Shown: positions 17,835 to 27,780, counted from the first letter of the stretch. The stretch: DNA of 64,000 bases from Nodosilinea sp. E11 (GCF_032813545.1 NZ_CP136520.1:676001-740000), one strand, 5' to 3'. The notes: a model not told the origin generated them from the sequence alone. Program-made: numbers and translations.

Positions 17835-18542
17835 TCAGGCCGAGGGGTTGGCCTGGTGCTGAGCGATCGCAGCGAGCCGGTCAGGGTCGAGAATAGTGAT
17901 TTCGCCACCCCGCTGGTAGGCCACTGCGCCATTGAGCTGCTTAAACAGACGCACACATTCTTCGTAGGTGATGCCAATGCTGCGGGCGATCTGGTAATAG
18001 GTGAGGTGCGATCGCAGGCGTTGACCCTGGGGCACCGGCTCGGTGCCCGCCCTAGCCGCAAAATAGTCTAGATAGTGAATCAACCGCACGATCGCCCGCT
18101 CAGACACCAGCCCATGCACCCGGTCGTGCAGATGCTGCAGCCGCTGGTTAAAGATACTCAGCAGGTGCAGCGCCAATTCGGGGGCCTGGCGAAACCCCTC
18201 AAGCAGAGCCTCTCGCTGAATGGTCAGCACCTCAATGGGCTCCATCGCTGTCGCGGTGGCTGGGGCCTGGCCATTGCCAAACAGGGCCGGGGCCGCAAAC
18301 ATCTGATCGGCCCACAGCAGCCGCAAAATCGTCTCCTTGCCCGATTCAGAGGCCTTGGTTAAGCGCAGAGACCCCGTCACCAGCAGGTAAAGGCAGGCAG
18401 GCAAGGCATCGCCCTCATGAAACACAATCTCGCTGGTGTCGTAGGCTTTAATGCGGCTGTGCTCAGCTAACTGCACCAGCAGGGCGGGCTCTAAGTCTTT
18501 AAATAGAGCACTGTTCTGAAGCTGCTGAACATCTACCGGCAT
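17835..18542 (-). CDS. Crp/Fnr-family transcriptional regulator
   Basis: A 235-residue regulator with a cyclic-nucleotide-binding beta-roll (about residues 12-125, FKDLEPALLVQLAEHSRIK through LTIQREALLEG) and a C-terminal winged helix-turn-helix (LTYYQIARSIGITYEECVRL). The phosphate-binding-cassette arginine of true CRPs is not evident, and no Fe-S cysteine cluster is visible, so the signal is unknown. A linker helix (LALHLLSIFNQRLQHLHDRV) resembles the dimerisation helix. It may regulate the divergent small gene at 18832, as an inference only. Confidence 0.83.
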   Translation of the reverse strand: MPVDVQQLQNSALFKDLEPALLVQLAEHSRIKAYDTSEIVFHEGDALPACLYLLVTGSLRLTKASESGKETILRLLWADQMFAAPALFGNGQAPATATAMEPIEVLTIQREALLEGFRQAPELALHLLSIFNQRLQHLHDRVHGLVSERAIVRLIHYLDYFAARAGTEPVPQGQRLRSHLTYYQIARSIGITYEECVRLFKQLNGAVAYQRGGEITILDPDRLAAIAQHQANPSA

Positions 18543-18831
18543 AGTGCAACGCTGCTTGAAAAAGCTGGGTCAAACCTTCATTACACCACAGCCCTATCGA
18601 GCGCGATGGTTGAGCGAGCCAGCCCCAAGCATTGAAACCCAGCCAGCCTGACCTTCGCGGGACTGCCGGACCACCCTTAGCCAAAGCCAATTTTTGTCAT
18701 GGTTTGTGAACTTATCCGCTAGATAGCTGCTTTTTGGCCAGCATTTAGTAAAAATGGATACAGAAAAAAGCTTTCTATCTTCTCTGCGACAGCGCAGATG
18801 GATCCTTGTCAGCCCGATAGGAACCGAGCCT

Positions 18832-19074
18832 ATGGCCCTCCAACTGAATTCTCAAACCGAAGCCGCGATCGCCGCCAGCCGCCCCACCGCGAACTGGAAT
18901 CTGGTCTGCCACATTACCTACACCCGCGACACCTGGGTCAAGCTGCTGCACTCGCCCACCGAGTATGCAGCGGATGAAGCCAAGTTGCTGTGCCAGGAGT
19001 CGGCTGACGCCTGGGTGGCCTGGGTGCCCGACCACGGAGAAGTGGTGCTCGACAGACGCCATTTCTACTGTTGA
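18832..19074 (+). CDS. Small protein of unknown function
   Basis: An 80-residue protein starting at the ATG at 18832, preceded by TAGGAA eight bases upstream; a 26-codon longer frame is less likely. It contains TRDTWVKLLHSPTEYAADEA and VAWVPDHGEVVLDRRHF, a compact mixed alpha/beta composition without membrane segments. Similar small proteins seem to be common in cyanobacteria, but I cannot name the family. Confidence 0.6.
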   Translation: MALQLNSQTEAAIAASRPTANWNLVCHITYTRDTWVKLLHSPTEYAADEAKLLCQESADAWVAWVPDHGEVVLDRRHFYC

Positions 19075-19246
19075 TAACTTCAGGGGCAGCCCATTTGGGT
19101 GACGCCCTCCCAGAAAATCCAGCCATTATAGCTATAGCCGACCCTATGTAGGACGTTTCATAGCTATATCAGTTGTTCTATCCCTGATCCTCTGCCATTT
19201 TTTTGTACATTTTGTTGGGCGTTGAAACCGACGCCAAATCTGCGCC

Positions 19247-19477
19247 ATGGATAGCCAATCCCCCACCGACTGGGACGAGATGTTTGAGTACCTACCCGGC
19301 ACAGTCGTGGAGCTAGACGACCAGCCGGGCCTACTCTACGAAATTGATTGCTACGAGGCCGCGATGGTACCGCCGATCTGGCTCGTGAATGACCCCCGTC
19401 CCCGCTACCCCCACGAGCTGCGGATTGTGTCGCGCCAGCTTGCCCAGGTGTGCGCCCTAGACCTTCAGCCCGCCTAG
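19247..19477 (+). CDS. Small acidic protein of unknown function
   Basis: A 76-residue protein rich in Asp, Glu and Pro (WDEMFEYLPGTVVELDDQPG) without membrane segment or known motif. It is convergent with the MOSC gene and their 3' ends overlap by four bases. No ribosome site is obvious. Coding status rests on the compositional regularity and tight packing. Confidence 0.55.
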   Translation: MDSQSPTDWDEMFEYLPGTVVELDDQPGLLYEIDCYEAAMVPPIWLVNDPRPRYPHELRIVSRQLAQVCALDLQPA

Positions 19478-20127
19478 CGCTGCCGGAGCAGTTTTGCTTG
19501 CCAATTTTGCGATAGCAGTGGACAGTTCGCCAAGGCGACGGCGGCTGGGTTGTCGCGATCGTGGTGCATGATCTGGTTAGCGCGGGCAATGGTCCACTGA
19601 GGAAAAGGGCGATCGCACAGCAGCACCTCTAACCCTGGTTGCACCAGGCCCGCTTGCAGCACTCGAAAATACCACCCCGTGCGGCCATTGGCCTTCACTT
19701 GCAGGGCCAGATCGGCAACTCGCCAGCGGCGGGAGAGTTTCCAGCAGGGCTGCCGGGGCTGCGACACCTGCACCCTGGCCTCGCCGATTTGATAGACATC
19801 ACCAACGCAGACCGTCGCTTCGGTCTGCCCCACGATCGTAAAGTTTTCGCCAAAGGCACCGGGCGGCAGGTCGGGGCGGTCGAGCTGCGATCGCCAGTAG
19901 TTGTAGTGGTCGCCACTGTAGGCCAGCACGGCTTTGTCAAGGCCACCGTGGTTCTTGAGGTCGGCCTGGCCATCGCCAGCCAGATTGGTGAGGCTGAGCC
20001 ATCGCTCTCCCTCTACGGGCGTCTTAAAAAAACCGGTAGTCCAGGTTTGCTCCATGGGGTCGGAGGCATGGTCGGTGCCCAGGGTCTGGGGCAGGCCAAC
20101 CTGAATGGTTGCAACTTGAGGGGTCAT
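19474..20127 (-). CDS. YiiM-like MOSC-domain protein
   Basis: A 217-residue protein. The MOSC domain (about residues 15-165) carries GQADLKNHGGLDKAVLAYS and the conserved Cys in VSQPRQPCWKLSRRW; a C-terminal alpha-helical extension (about 50 residues) matches the YiiM 3-alpha region. MOSC proteins bind a molybdenum cofactor and in YiiM reduce N-hydroxylated bases; function here is inferred from family. It overlaps the end of the 19247 gene. No other molybdenum-cofactor gene is nearby. Confidence 0.82.
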   Translation of the reverse strand: MTPQVATIQVGLPQTLGTDHASDPMEQTWTTGFFKTPVEGERWLSLTNLAGDGQADLKNHGGLDKAVLAYSGDHYNYWRSQLDRPDLPPGAFGENFTIVGQTEATVCVGDVYQIGEARVQVSQPRQPCWKLSRRWRVADLALQVKANGRTGWYFRVLQAGLVQPGLEVLLCDRPFPQWTIARANQIMHHDRDNPAAVALANCPLLSQNWQAKLLRQR

Positions 20128-20209
20128 CGCACGGATCTCGCATCACCGGAGTTAGCTTAACCCAGGAGCCATGGGCTACTAAATGCAGCTAGGCACCTGT
20201 TATAGAATT

Positions 20210-20319
20210 GATACCAAATCCTGCTGGGTTACCCCCGATTCCGGCAGGGCGCATGGCCTGCGCCCCTACGAGTTGGCCTGTTGGGAATCGGGGGTATGGG
20301 GATTCGGATTCGGTATAAG
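20210..20319. repeat. Dispersed palindrome, fullest copy
   Basis: Runs from GATACCAAATCC to GATTCGGTATAAG, with CCCCCGATTC and its inverse GAATCGGGGG flanking a core GGGCGCATGGCCTGCGCCC. It ends 20 bases before the start codon of the FAD monooxygenase, so it could affect its leader. Confidence 0.75.
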
Positions 20320-20339
20320 GCACTTTTCCGGTATTCACT

Positions 20340-21650
20340 ATGGCTTCTCTAGCCCATGGAGTGGTAATTGGTGGCAGTGTGGCCGGTTTGCTAGCGGCGC
20401 GGGTGTTGCTCAACCACGCCGATCGGGTGACGCTGCTAGAGCGCGATCGCCTACCCACTGCCCCCGGCCCCCGGCCCGGCATTCCCCAGGCTCAGCATGT
20501 CCATGCCTTGCTGCTGCGGGGGCAGCAGATTTTAGAGACACTGTTTCCCAGCCTAACTGCCGACCTAACTGCCCAGGGAGCCCTGCGCCTAGACTGGACC
20601 GCAGACTGGCAGTTTCTCACCGCTTGGGACTGGATGCCCCAGCATGTGTCACACCTAGAGGGCCTGATCTGTAGTCGGCCCCTGCTGGAGTGGTACCTGC
20701 GCGATCGCCTGTTGCAAATGCCGGGCTTTGAGCTACAAGCCGCCACCACCGTCACTGGCCTGGTGTTTGAAGGAAAAGCCGCCCGCGTCACTGGGGTGGT
20801 ACTGGCAGAAGACGGAGGTGACCAAACCCTTGCCGCCGATTGGGTGGTCGATGCCTCGGGCCGCAACTCTAAGCTGGTCGACTGGCTGGCAGCTCAGGGT
20901 TTACAACGCCCCCCTGCCACCACCGTCAACTCCTTTTTAGGCTACGCCAGTCGCTGGTACCAGCGACCCTCCCACAGGCCTCCCAAGGGCATCATTGTGG
21001 CGTCTCAGCCGGGAGTGACTCGGCGGGGCGGGGTGCTCTATCCGGTAGAGGGCGATCGCTGTGTGGTCACCCTCAGCGGCATCGAAAAAGACTATCCCCC
21101 AGCCGATGAGGCCGGATTTCTGGCCTTTGCCCAGAGTTTGCGCGATCCATCCATAGCCCAGGCCATGCAGGATTGGGAGCCGATCTCGCCCATTCACAGC
21201 TACCGCCGCACCGACAACCACTGGCGTCATTACGAGCAGCTTGCCGATCTACCTGATGGAGTGGTCGCCCTAGGCGATGCTGTCTGTGCGTTTAACCCGG
21301 TTTACGGCCAAGGTATGACCGCCGCCGCCCTGGGCGCAACTCTGTTAGATCGCTGTTTGCAGCGTTCTGCCACAAGCGGGCAGGGCCGTCGGTTTCAAAA
21401 GCAGTTAGCTCAAGAGCTACTGTCTCCCTGGCTGATGGCCACAGGCGAAGATTTTCGCTGGCCGATGACGACCGGCGATCGCCCCGGTTGGCTAAGTCGA
21501 CAATTCCAGCGCTACTTTGACCGGGTGACCCAGGCCGCCAACCACGACCCTCAAATTCACTGCGCTTTTATTGAGGTGGCCCACCTGACCAAACCACCCA
21601 CCCACCTCCTCGCCCCCCGCATTGCCTGGAAAGCGCTGACCTTGCCCTAG
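20340..21650 (+). CDS. FAD-dependent monooxygenase/epoxidase-like protein
   Basis: A 436-residue flavoprotein of the aromatic-hydroxylase/squalene-epoxidase superfamily. The FAD-binding Rossmann motif is VVIGGSVAGLLAARVL, a second FAD segment is ADWVVDASGRNSKLVDWL, and the third is GVVALGDAVCAFNPVYGQGMT (GD motif). These enzymes use FAD and NAD(P)H to hydroxylate or epoxidise lipids and quinones; no substrate is indicated. The start ATG has a dispersed palindrome directly before it. It is a stand-alone gene. Confidence 0.82.
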   Translation: MASLAHGVVIGGSVAGLLAARVLLNHADRVTLLERDRLPTAPGPRPGIPQAQHVHALLLRGQQILETLFPSLTADLTAQGALRLDWTADWQFLTAWDWMPQHVSHLEGLICSRPLLEWYLRDRLLQMPGFELQAATTVTGLVFEGKAARVTGVVLAEDGGDQTLAADWVVDASGRNSKLVDWLAAQGLQRPPATTVNSFLGYASRWYQRPSHRPPKGIIVASQPGVTRRGGVLYPVEGDRCVVTLSGIEKDYPPADEAGFLAFAQSLRDPSIAQAMQDWEPISPIHSYRRTDNHWRHYEQLADLPDGVVALGDAVCAFNPVYGQGMTAAALGATLLDRCLQRSATSGQGRRFQKQLAQELLSPWLMATGEDFRWPMTTGDRPGWLSRQFQRYFDRVTQAANHDPQIHCAFIEVAHLTKPPTHLLAPRIAWKALTLP

Positions 21651-22133
21651 TCCTCTGCGGCGTAAATGCAGCACTCTGATTCGGGTCTCAGGTGCTCGGT
21701 TTCAGGTGTCAGGAATGGGTAGCCAATTAACGCCAGGCTGTACTAGGCCCAGTAGCCAGGGCAAATTCACGATTAAACAGGGGCCAGCCTGTCCGATCGC
21801 TCGATAACGCAAAAAGCTGTCTAGGCAGCATAGACACCACCGCACCTACCAGGCGAACAAGATTCATAGCCCGGAGTCAGTTTTTGACTAATGCTAGTCT
21901 GACAAGAGGGAATCTGTAGAATTTTGCCCCTTTTAACAAATCAATCCCCAATCGTTTTGCGGCCACAGCAGCATTGCAAAGCAGCCTTACTTAAGGTTTT
22001 TTTGCAGCGTTATCAGGTATTAAATCTGGGTTGTAGAGGTAAATAACTGCGAGAATAGAGTTAGTTAGGGAGCAATCAGAGGGCATCCTTAACAGATGCA
22101 GTTTGAACAAATGCAGTTTGGTTAGACACCCCC
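21651..22133. other. Intergenic region upstream of the sugar locus
   Basis: 483 bp without a recognisable gene or hairpin; the promoter of the GH2-galT-galK cluster is expected here. A region with short repeats (CAGGTGCTCGGTTTCAGGTG) is seen around 21690-21710. Otherwise nothing stands out. Confidence 0.4.
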
Positions 22134-24131
22134 ATGAAATTCTTCGGTAAATGTCTTGAAGAAGAATACCCCTGCGACTTGACGCCCAACATTCGAGCGC
22201 AGGCCATCTCAGCCTACCCCCGTCCTCAGCTTCAGCGTTCTCAATGGACCTCGCTGAATGGCTCCTGGAAGTTCACCTACGATGACGAAGGGCGCTATGC
22301 ACGACCCAACGATGTCAAAGCGTGGAATCAGACTATCGAAGTTCCCTTCGCTCCCGAATCTATCCGCAGTGGTATTCATGACCAGGGGTTTCATCCAAAT
22401 TGCTGGTACGAGCGAGAGTTTGAAGTATTAGCCGAGGGGGATGGTCAAAAACCAGCCAAAGGCCAACGCGTCCTGCTCCACTTTGGCGCGGTCGATTACC
22501 GGGCGCGGGTGTGGGTCAACGGCGAGTTTATGATTGACCACGAGGGCGGCCACACCCCCTTCTCGATGGATATCACCTCTGTCCTGCGCCCCGATGGCCG
22601 GCAGACCGTAACCCTCTGGGCCGCAGACGACCCCCACGACTTGGCCAAACCCCGAGGTAAGCAAGACTGGCAGCAGAACCCTCACAGCATCTGGTATCCC
22701 CGCACCAGCGGCATTTGGCAAACGGTGTGGCTAGAAGAAGTTCCGGCTACCTATATCGATCGCATCAAGTGGACTCCTCATTTCGAGCGCTGGGAAATTG
22801 GCTTTGAGGGCTTTGTTTCTGGCGACTCACAAAAGGAAATGCACTTAAAGGTGCGGTTGACCGTGGGCAAACAACTCCTGGTCAACGATATGTATGAGGT
22901 GCTGAATGGCGAAATTCACCGCCGCATCGCCCTCTCCGACCCCGGTATTGATGACTATCGCAATGAGTTGCTGTGGAGCCCTGAGAAGCCAACGCTGATC
23001 GATGCCCAGATTCAACTGTGGTGCGAGGGGCAGATGGTAGATGAGGTGCGATCGTATACCGCCATGCGGACGGTGAGCATTCAGCGCGATCGCTTTATGC
23101 TCAACGGCCATCCCTACTATCTGCGGCTGGTGCTCGACCAGGGCTACTGGGAAGACACCCTGATGACCGCCCCTTCCGATGACGCCCTGCGCCGCGATGT
23201 GGAACTGGTTAAGCAAATGGGCTTCAACGGCGTGCGTAAGCACCAGAAAATTGAAGACCCCCGCTTTCTGTACTGGGCCGATGTGCTGGGGCTAATGGTC
23301 TGGGAAGAAATGCCCAGTGCCTACCGCTTTACCCCCAAGGCGGTGGAACGGCTGACGAAGGAATGGACAGAGGTGATTGAGCGCGATGCCAGTCATCCCT
23401 GCATTGTGGTCTGGGTGCCGTTCAACGAGTCCTGGGGTGTGCCCGACCTGACGGCAACCCCGGCCCATCGTCACTGTGTTCAGGCACTGTACCACCTGAC
23501 CAAAACCCTCGACCCCACCCGCCCGGTAATCGGCAACGATGGCTGGGAAAGTACGGCCACCGATATTCTGGCGATCCACGACTACGACACCCAACCCCAC
23601 AGCGTGGCAAAACGCTACGGGCCTGAGGTAAAGCTGACGGATCTGTTCGATCGGCAGCGTCCCGGCGGTCGGGTGCTGACCCTAGACGGCTACCCCCACC
23701 AAGGACAGCCGATTATGCTGACCGAGTTTGGCGGCATTGCCTGTACCAAACCCGAAGAACAGAACAGCACCTGGGGCTATGCCCGCTCCGACAATGCCCT
23801 GGAGTTTCAGCGGCAGTATGCGGCGCTGCTGCAAACGGTGAATCGGGTGGAAATGTTTAGTGGTTTCTGCTACACCCAACTGACCGATACCTTTCAGGAG
23901 GCCAACGGGCTGTTATACATCGATCGCACGCCAAAATTCCCTATCGAGGCGATCGCATCTGCCACTTTGGGTAGGGGGATGGGGGAGGATGCTCCGTCTA
24001 TGCTGCAAGAGTCTGCAAAAGTAGCACAGGCCCAAATGGAACATGCATTCCCAGACGCTTTTGAAGCCAGATGGGCGCAACCTCACCCTGTACAGCCGCT
24101 CACCCATTGCGGCGGGAATAATCGCGCCTAG
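22134..24131 (+). CDS. GH2 family beta-galactosidase/glucuronidase-like hydrolase
   Basis: A 665-residue GH2 enzyme. An N-terminal sugar-binding jelly roll ([16 protein letters not shown]) is followed by an immunoglobulin-like domain and the TIM barrel. The acid/base Glu is in [10 protein letters not shown] (about residue 430) and the nucleophile Glu in IMLTEFGG (about 530). No signal peptide, so probably cytoplasmic. The linkage is inferred as beta-galactoside because galT and galK follow at once. Its 3' end overlaps the galT start by 89 bases, so its last 30 residues share DNA with the start of GalT. Confidence 0.85.
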   Translation: MKFFGKCLEEEYPCDLTPNIRAQAISAYPRPQLQRSQWTSLNGSWKFTYDDEGRYARPNDVKAWNQTIEVPFAPESIRSGIHDQGFHPNCWYEREFEVLAEGDGQKPAKGQRVLLHFGAVDYRARVWVNGEFMIDHEGGHTPFSMDITSVLRPDGRQTVTLWAADDPHDLAKPRGKQDWQQNPHSIWYPRTSGIWQTVWLEEVPATYIDRIKWTPHFERWEIGFEGFVSGDSQKEMHLKVRLTVGKQLLVNDMYEVLNGEIHRRIALSDPGIDDYRNELLWSPEKPTLIDAQIQLWCEGQMVDEVRSYTAMRTVSIQRDRFMLNGHPYYLRLVLDQGYWEDTLMTAPSDDALRRDVELVKQMGFNGVRKHQKIEDPRFLYWADVLGLMVWEEMPSAYRFTPKAVERLTKEWTEVIERDASHPCIVVWVPFNESWGVPDLTATPAHRHCVQALYHLTKTLDPTRPVIGNDGWESTATDILAIHDYDTQPHSVAKRYGPEVKLTDLFDRQRPGGRVLTLDGYPHQGQPIMLTEFGGIACTKPEEQNSTWGYARSDNALEFQRQYAALLQTVNRVEMFSGFCYTQLTDTFQEANGLLYIDRTPKFPIEAIASATLGRGMGEDAPSMLQESAKVAQAQMEHAFPDAFEARWAQPHPVQPLTHCGGNNRA

Positions 24132-25143
24132 TCCGAGTAGTGAACCCGTTCAGGCCAATCCCCACCTCCGCTGGCACCCGCTGCGGGGGGAATGGGTGGC
24201 CTATGCCAGCCATCGCCAGGGGCGCACCTTCATGCCGCCCCCCGAGTACAACCCGCTGGCTCCTACCAAAGACCCGCAGTTCCCTACAGAGCTACCCCAG
24301 GGCAACTACGATATTGCGGTATTTGACAATCGCTTTCCGTCGCTGATTTCGTCAGCGACGGATGCGCCGCATGAAATTGTGGACACGGTGCCCGCCAACG
24401 GTGCCTGTGAGGTGGTGGTGTTTACCCAAGACCCCCAGGCGGCCCTGAGTTCGCTACCGCTAGACCATATTGAGCTGCTGTTTCAGGTGTGGGGCGATCG
24501 CACCCAGGCCATCAGCCAGCATTCCCACATTCAGTACGTCCTCCCCTTTGAGAATAAAGGGGTCGAAGTGGGGGTGACGCTGCACCATCCCCACGGGCAA
24601 ATTTACGCCTATCCCTTTGTGCCGCCAGTGCCAGCTCGCATGGGAGCGTGTCAGCAGGAGCATTATCAGCAGCACCAGCGAGGATTGTTAGAGGATTTGA
24701 TTCAGGCGGAGATTGAGGATGATCAGCGGATTTTGTATCGGGATGAGTGGGCGATCGCCTTTGTTCCCGTATGCGCCCGCTATCCCTATGAAGTCTGGAT
24801 TGCCCCAATTCAACCCGTGGCCACCTTTCAGGCTCTAACGCCCAATCAACGGACGGGCTTAGCCCGAGCGCTAAAGACCGTGACCCTAAAATACGACGGC
24901 CTGTGGCAGCGCCCATTTCCCTACCTGATGGCCTGGTTTCAAGCACCCGTGAATGGAGAAGCCCACCCAGAATGGCACCTTCACGCTCAATTTTATCCCC
25001 CCTATCGCACCTCTGACCGGCTCAAGTATTTAGCCGGAACCGAACTGGCGGCGGGCATGTTTGCCAATGATGCGCTGCCGGAAGAAAAAGCCAAGGAATT
25101 GCAGGCCGTTAAGGTTGAGCTGGAAGAAGTCACGCGTGTTTAA
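24043..25143 (+). CDS. galT: Galactose-1-phosphate uridylyltransferase
   Basis: A 366-residue enzyme of the Leloir pathway. It exchanges galactose-1-phosphate with UDP-glucose. The HHPHGQ active-site motif lies near residue 180 (histidine nucleophile), and the N-terminal [17 protein letters not shown] and C-terminal HLHAQFYPP regions match the HIT-superfamily fold. The ATG at 24043, inside the GH2 reading frame, is kept because the following residues ([18 protein letters not shown]) resemble the N-terminal lead of other cyanobacterial GalT proteins. Translational coupling to GH2 is therefore likely. Confidence 0.88.
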   Translation: MHSQTLLKPDGRNLTLYSRSPIAAGIIAPSPSSEPVQANPHLRWHPLRGEWVAYASHRQGRTFMPPPEYNPLAPTKDPQFPTELPQGNYDIAVFDNRFPSLISSATDAPHEIVDTVPANGACEVVVFTQDPQAALSSLPLDHIELLFQVWGDRTQAISQHSHIQYVLPFENKGVEVGVTLHHPHGQIYAYPFVPPVPARMGACQQEHYQQHQRGLLEDLIQAEIEDDQRILYRDEWAIAFVPVCARYPYEVWIAPIQPVATFQALTPNQRTGLARALKTVTLKYDGLWQRPFPYLMAWFQAPVNGEAHPEWHLHAQFYPPYRTSDRLKYLAGTELAAGMFANDALPEEKAKELQAVKVELEEVTRV

Positions 25144-25144
25144 T

Positions 25145-25250
25145 GTTGAGTCCTACCTGGCTACGCCCGATTAGTAGGGGCATTGCAGTGCAATGCCCCT
25201 ACGGGGTGCCTGTTTTAAATCGGGGTTTCTCATGGCAGATTTCGTATTAA
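25145..25250. repeat. Dispersed palindrome, CATTGC-core copy with trailing repeat
   Basis: The core at 25177-25199 is identical to that at 7637-7659. The right flank ends ATTTCGTATTA. About 30 bases further (25280-25338) lies a second repeat shared with 57606-57665. Confidence 0.7.
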
Positions 25251-25279
25251 GGGAGGTCTTTACTTTGGCTAAACGAAGC

Positions 25280-25338
25280 AGCCGCTGTAGGGTGGGCACT
25301 GCCCACCATTAGGGAAACTGTTTTTCAGAAGTCGCCTG
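25280..25338. repeat. AGCCGCTGTA...TCAGAAGTCGCCTG repeat, copy 1
   Basis: A 59-bp segment containing the short palindrome GTGGGCACTGCCCAC and the string TTTTTCAGAAGTC. It matches the copy at 57606-57665 nearly base for base and follows the same palindrome type in both places. Confidence 0.7.
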
Positions 25339-25381
25339 AGCAATGAGTCATCATTAACCACTGAGCAGAGCAATTTATGCC

Positions 25382-26485
25382 ATGAATCGGTTAGAAGAAA
25401 TTTCTGAAAAATTGGCCGTGCTGCGGCATACGCTCCAGCAAACGGACGCCGCCGGAATTCGTTTGCGGGGCACCGATTGGTTTGCCTGGGCGACGGCTGG
25501 AGGTTCCAACACGGTGCTGTTGGCCGCTGAAACGGGGGTGGCGGAGGTACTGGTAACGCCCACCAATGCCTGGGTGCTGACCGATGAAATCGAGGCCCAG
25601 CGGCTGAAAGATGAGGAACTACCCGAGGGGTCTCCCTACCAGCTTCAGGTCAACCCCTGGGCAGAAGACTCTGCGCGGGAAGCCTTTGTGCGGGAGGCGA
25701 CGGGGGGCGGCCAGGTGCTGAGTGACAAGCCAAAACAATCCTCTGAAGCTGCCCTACCCGCATCCCTCATTCACCACCGCAGGGTGATGTTGCCCAGCGA
25801 ACTCGATCGCTATCGCCAGGTGGGACGGCTGGCCAGCGAAGCGATGACCGAGGTGTTAACCCGAGCCCAACCGACCTGGACAGAAGACCAATTGGCGGGA
25901 GCGGGGGCAGAAGCGATGTGGTCTAGGGGGCTACATCCGGTGCTGACGCTAGCTGCGGGCGATCGCCGCCTTCCCCTCTACCGCCACCCCCTACCCAGCG
26001 GCGAAACCCTGGGTCGCCAGGCGATGCTGGTGTTTTGTGCGCGAGGGCATGGGCTGATTGTCAGCCTGACCCGCTTTGTGTTCTTCGAGAAATTATCGGA
26101 GGCGGACCGGCAACGCCATCGCACGATCGCTGAGATTGAAGCCGTTGCCCTGGCTCACTCCCAGGTGGATGCGCCGCTGAATGAGATCCATCAGACATTG
26201 GCCACGGCCTACGAACAGCACGGGTTCCCTAACGCGATTCGGGAACACCACCAGGGGGGCACCGCTGGCTATGGGGCGCGGGAAGTGATCGCGACCGCAG
26301 AGACGGGCGATCGCCTCGCTGCTGCCATGATCCTGGCCTGGAACCCCAGCATTCCAGGGGCCAAGGTTGAGGACACCTTTGTTTTGCACGCCGATAACCG
26401 CTTGGAAAACCTGAGTTTTGACCCCCAGTTTCCCCACCAGGAGATTGCCGGACGGCTGCGATCGATGCCCCTGGAGCGCGCCTGA
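25382..26485 (+). CDS. M24 (pita-bread) family-like protein, likely catalytically degenerate
   Basis: A 367-residue protein whose C-terminal half resembles the creatinase/aminopeptidase (M24) fold: LPSELDRYRQVGRLASEAM, TWTEDQLAGAGAEAMWSRG and HHQGGTAGYGAREV. In functional M24 enzymes a D-x-G...D-x-T-R segment supplies metal ligands; here the equivalent reads VFCARGHGLIVSLTRFVFF and lacks both aspartates. A His (HHQGG) and a Glu (GAKVEDTFVL) remain. It is probably not a metallopeptidase; its role in sugar metabolism is unknown. It sits between galT and galK, and the stop codon shares a base with the galK start. Confidence 0.7.
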   Translation: MNRLEEISEKLAVLRHTLQQTDAAGIRLRGTDWFAWATAGGSNTVLLAAETGVAEVLVTPTNAWVLTDEIEAQRLKDEELPEGSPYQLQVNPWAEDSAREAFVREATGGGQVLSDKPKQSSEAALPASLIHHRRVMLPSELDRYRQVGRLASEAMTEVLTRAQPTWTEDQLAGAGAEAMWSRGLHPVLTLAAGDRRLPLYRHPLPSGETLGRQAMLVFCARGHGLIVSLTRFVFFEKLSEADRQRHRTIAEIEAVALAHSQVDAPLNEIHQTLATAYEQHGFPNAIREHHQGGTAGYGAREVIATAETGDRLAAAMILAWNPSIPGAKVEDTFVLHADNRLENLSFDPQFPHQEIAGRLRSMPLERA

Positions 26486-27543
26486 TGAACTATACCCAGA
26501 TTTTCAACGCCGCCCCCGCCGTAGAAGCCCTCGCCCCCGGACGGGTGAACCTGCTGGGCGAACACACCGACTACAACGATGGGTTTGTGCTGCCCACCGC
26601 CATTCCCCAGCACACCACCGTTGCCATTGGTTTCAGCCCCGACGATCGCCACCATTTTTACTCTGCTGAATTAGAGGAACGGGTGGACTTCGACCCCGCA
26701 GGTGCTTCTCCCGAGGGCTTTGCCCGCTACATTGACGGCTGCATTCGCGTTTTGGCAGCCGCCGGGCACAAAATTCCGCCTTTAAATATCTTCGTCACGT
26801 CGTCCGTTCCCATCGGTTCTGGGCTATCCAGTAGTGCAGCGCTGGAGGTGGCCACCCTAAGGGGATTGCGATCGCTCCTCCACCTCCCCTTAGACGATGT
26901 GGAGATCGCCCAGCTCGGTCAGCAGGCCGAAATCCAGTATGCCGGGGTGAGCTGCGGCATTCTCGACCAGATGGCCTCCAGCCTGGCCGATACCGATCAC
27001 ATGCTGTTTCTCGATACCCGCACCCTCGATCGCCAAATTTTGCCCTTCCCCCCAGGCGCAGAGATTGTCGTGATCGACAGTGGCGTGGCGCGATCGCTGG
27101 CCACCAGCGGCTACAACCAGCGCCGGGCCGAATGCGAAGCCGCCGCCGACCAACTCGGCGTCAAAGCCCTGCGCGACATCACCGACCCCCAGCAGGCCGA
27201 GCCATTGCCTGAACCTCTCCGCCAGCGTGCCCGCCATGTGATCACCGAAAATAACCGGGTACTGAAAGCCCTAGAGGGCATTACCGCCGCCGCCTTCGGG
27301 AAGCTAATGAACGATTCCCACGCCAGCCTGCGCGACGACTACGAAGTCTCTGTCCCCGCCCTCGACACCCTGGTAGACATCCTTCAAACTACCCCCGATG
27401 TCTTGGGTGCCCGCCTCACTGGAGCTGGATTTGGCGGAGCCTGTGTAGCCCTGGTGACCGAGGGCAGAGGGGAGGCGATCGCCCAATCCACCCTTGACCA
27501 GTACAACCGCACCGGCAACCACGGACACATCCTCGTTAGCTAA
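26485..27543 (+). CDS. galK: Galactokinase
   Basis: A 352-residue GHMP-superfamily kinase that phosphorylates galactose at C1. Motif 1 PGRVNLLGEHTDYNDGF carries the galactose-binding signature, and motif 2 VPIGSGLSSSAALEVA is the ATP-binding loop; motif 3 GARLTGAGFGGACVAL is near the C-terminus. The start ATG overlaps the previous stop by one base (TGATG arrangement), suggesting translational coupling. It acts just before GalT. Confidence 0.92.
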   Translation: MNYTQIFNAAPAVEALAPGRVNLLGEHTDYNDGFVLPTAIPQHTTVAIGFSPDDRHHFYSAELEERVDFDPAGASPEGFARYIDGCIRVLAAAGHKIPPLNIFVTSSVPIGSGLSSSAALEVATLRGLRSLLHLPLDDVEIAQLGQQAEIQYAGVSCGILDQMASSLADTDHMLFLDTRTLDRQILPFPPGAEIVVIDSGVARSLATSGYNQRRAECEAAADQLGVKALRDITDPQQAEPLPEPLRQRARHVITENNRVLKALEGITAAAFGKLMNDSHASLRDDYEVSVPALDTLVDILQTTPDVLGARLTGAGFGGACVALVTEGRGEAIAQSTLDQYNRTGNHGHILVS

Positions 27544-27549
27544 ACCGCC

Positions 27550-27780
27550 ATGAACAGCAAACCACCCCAAACCCACTTGAAAACCCTGTCTCCTTCCGCT
27601 GAGGAAGATATCGAAGGGGCCATTGCAGAGGCGATCGAAGCGGCCCATCTACTGCTTTCGTCCCTAGAAAATCAAGTTAAACTGGGGTTCTTCACGGCTC
27701 CAGCCGAAACCAAAATTGTGCGATCCGACGAGCCACCATCGCCCCTCGAAGACGACCGATTTTCGACCGACTGGCTCTAA
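27550..27780 (+). CDS. Small protein downstream of galK
   Basis: A 76-residue acidic protein with no recognised domain: a middle helix rich in Glu and Ala (EEDIEGAIAEAIEAAHLLLSS) then LGFFTAPAETKIV and a polar tail. Its start lies six bases after galK, so it is probably co-transcribed and translated with it. It may be a regulator or accessory protein, but nothing supports a specific role. Confidence 0.5.
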   Translation: MNSKPPQTHLKTLSPSAEEDIEGAIAEAIEAAHLLLSSLENQVKLGFFTAPAETKIVRSDEPPSPLEDDRFSTDWL

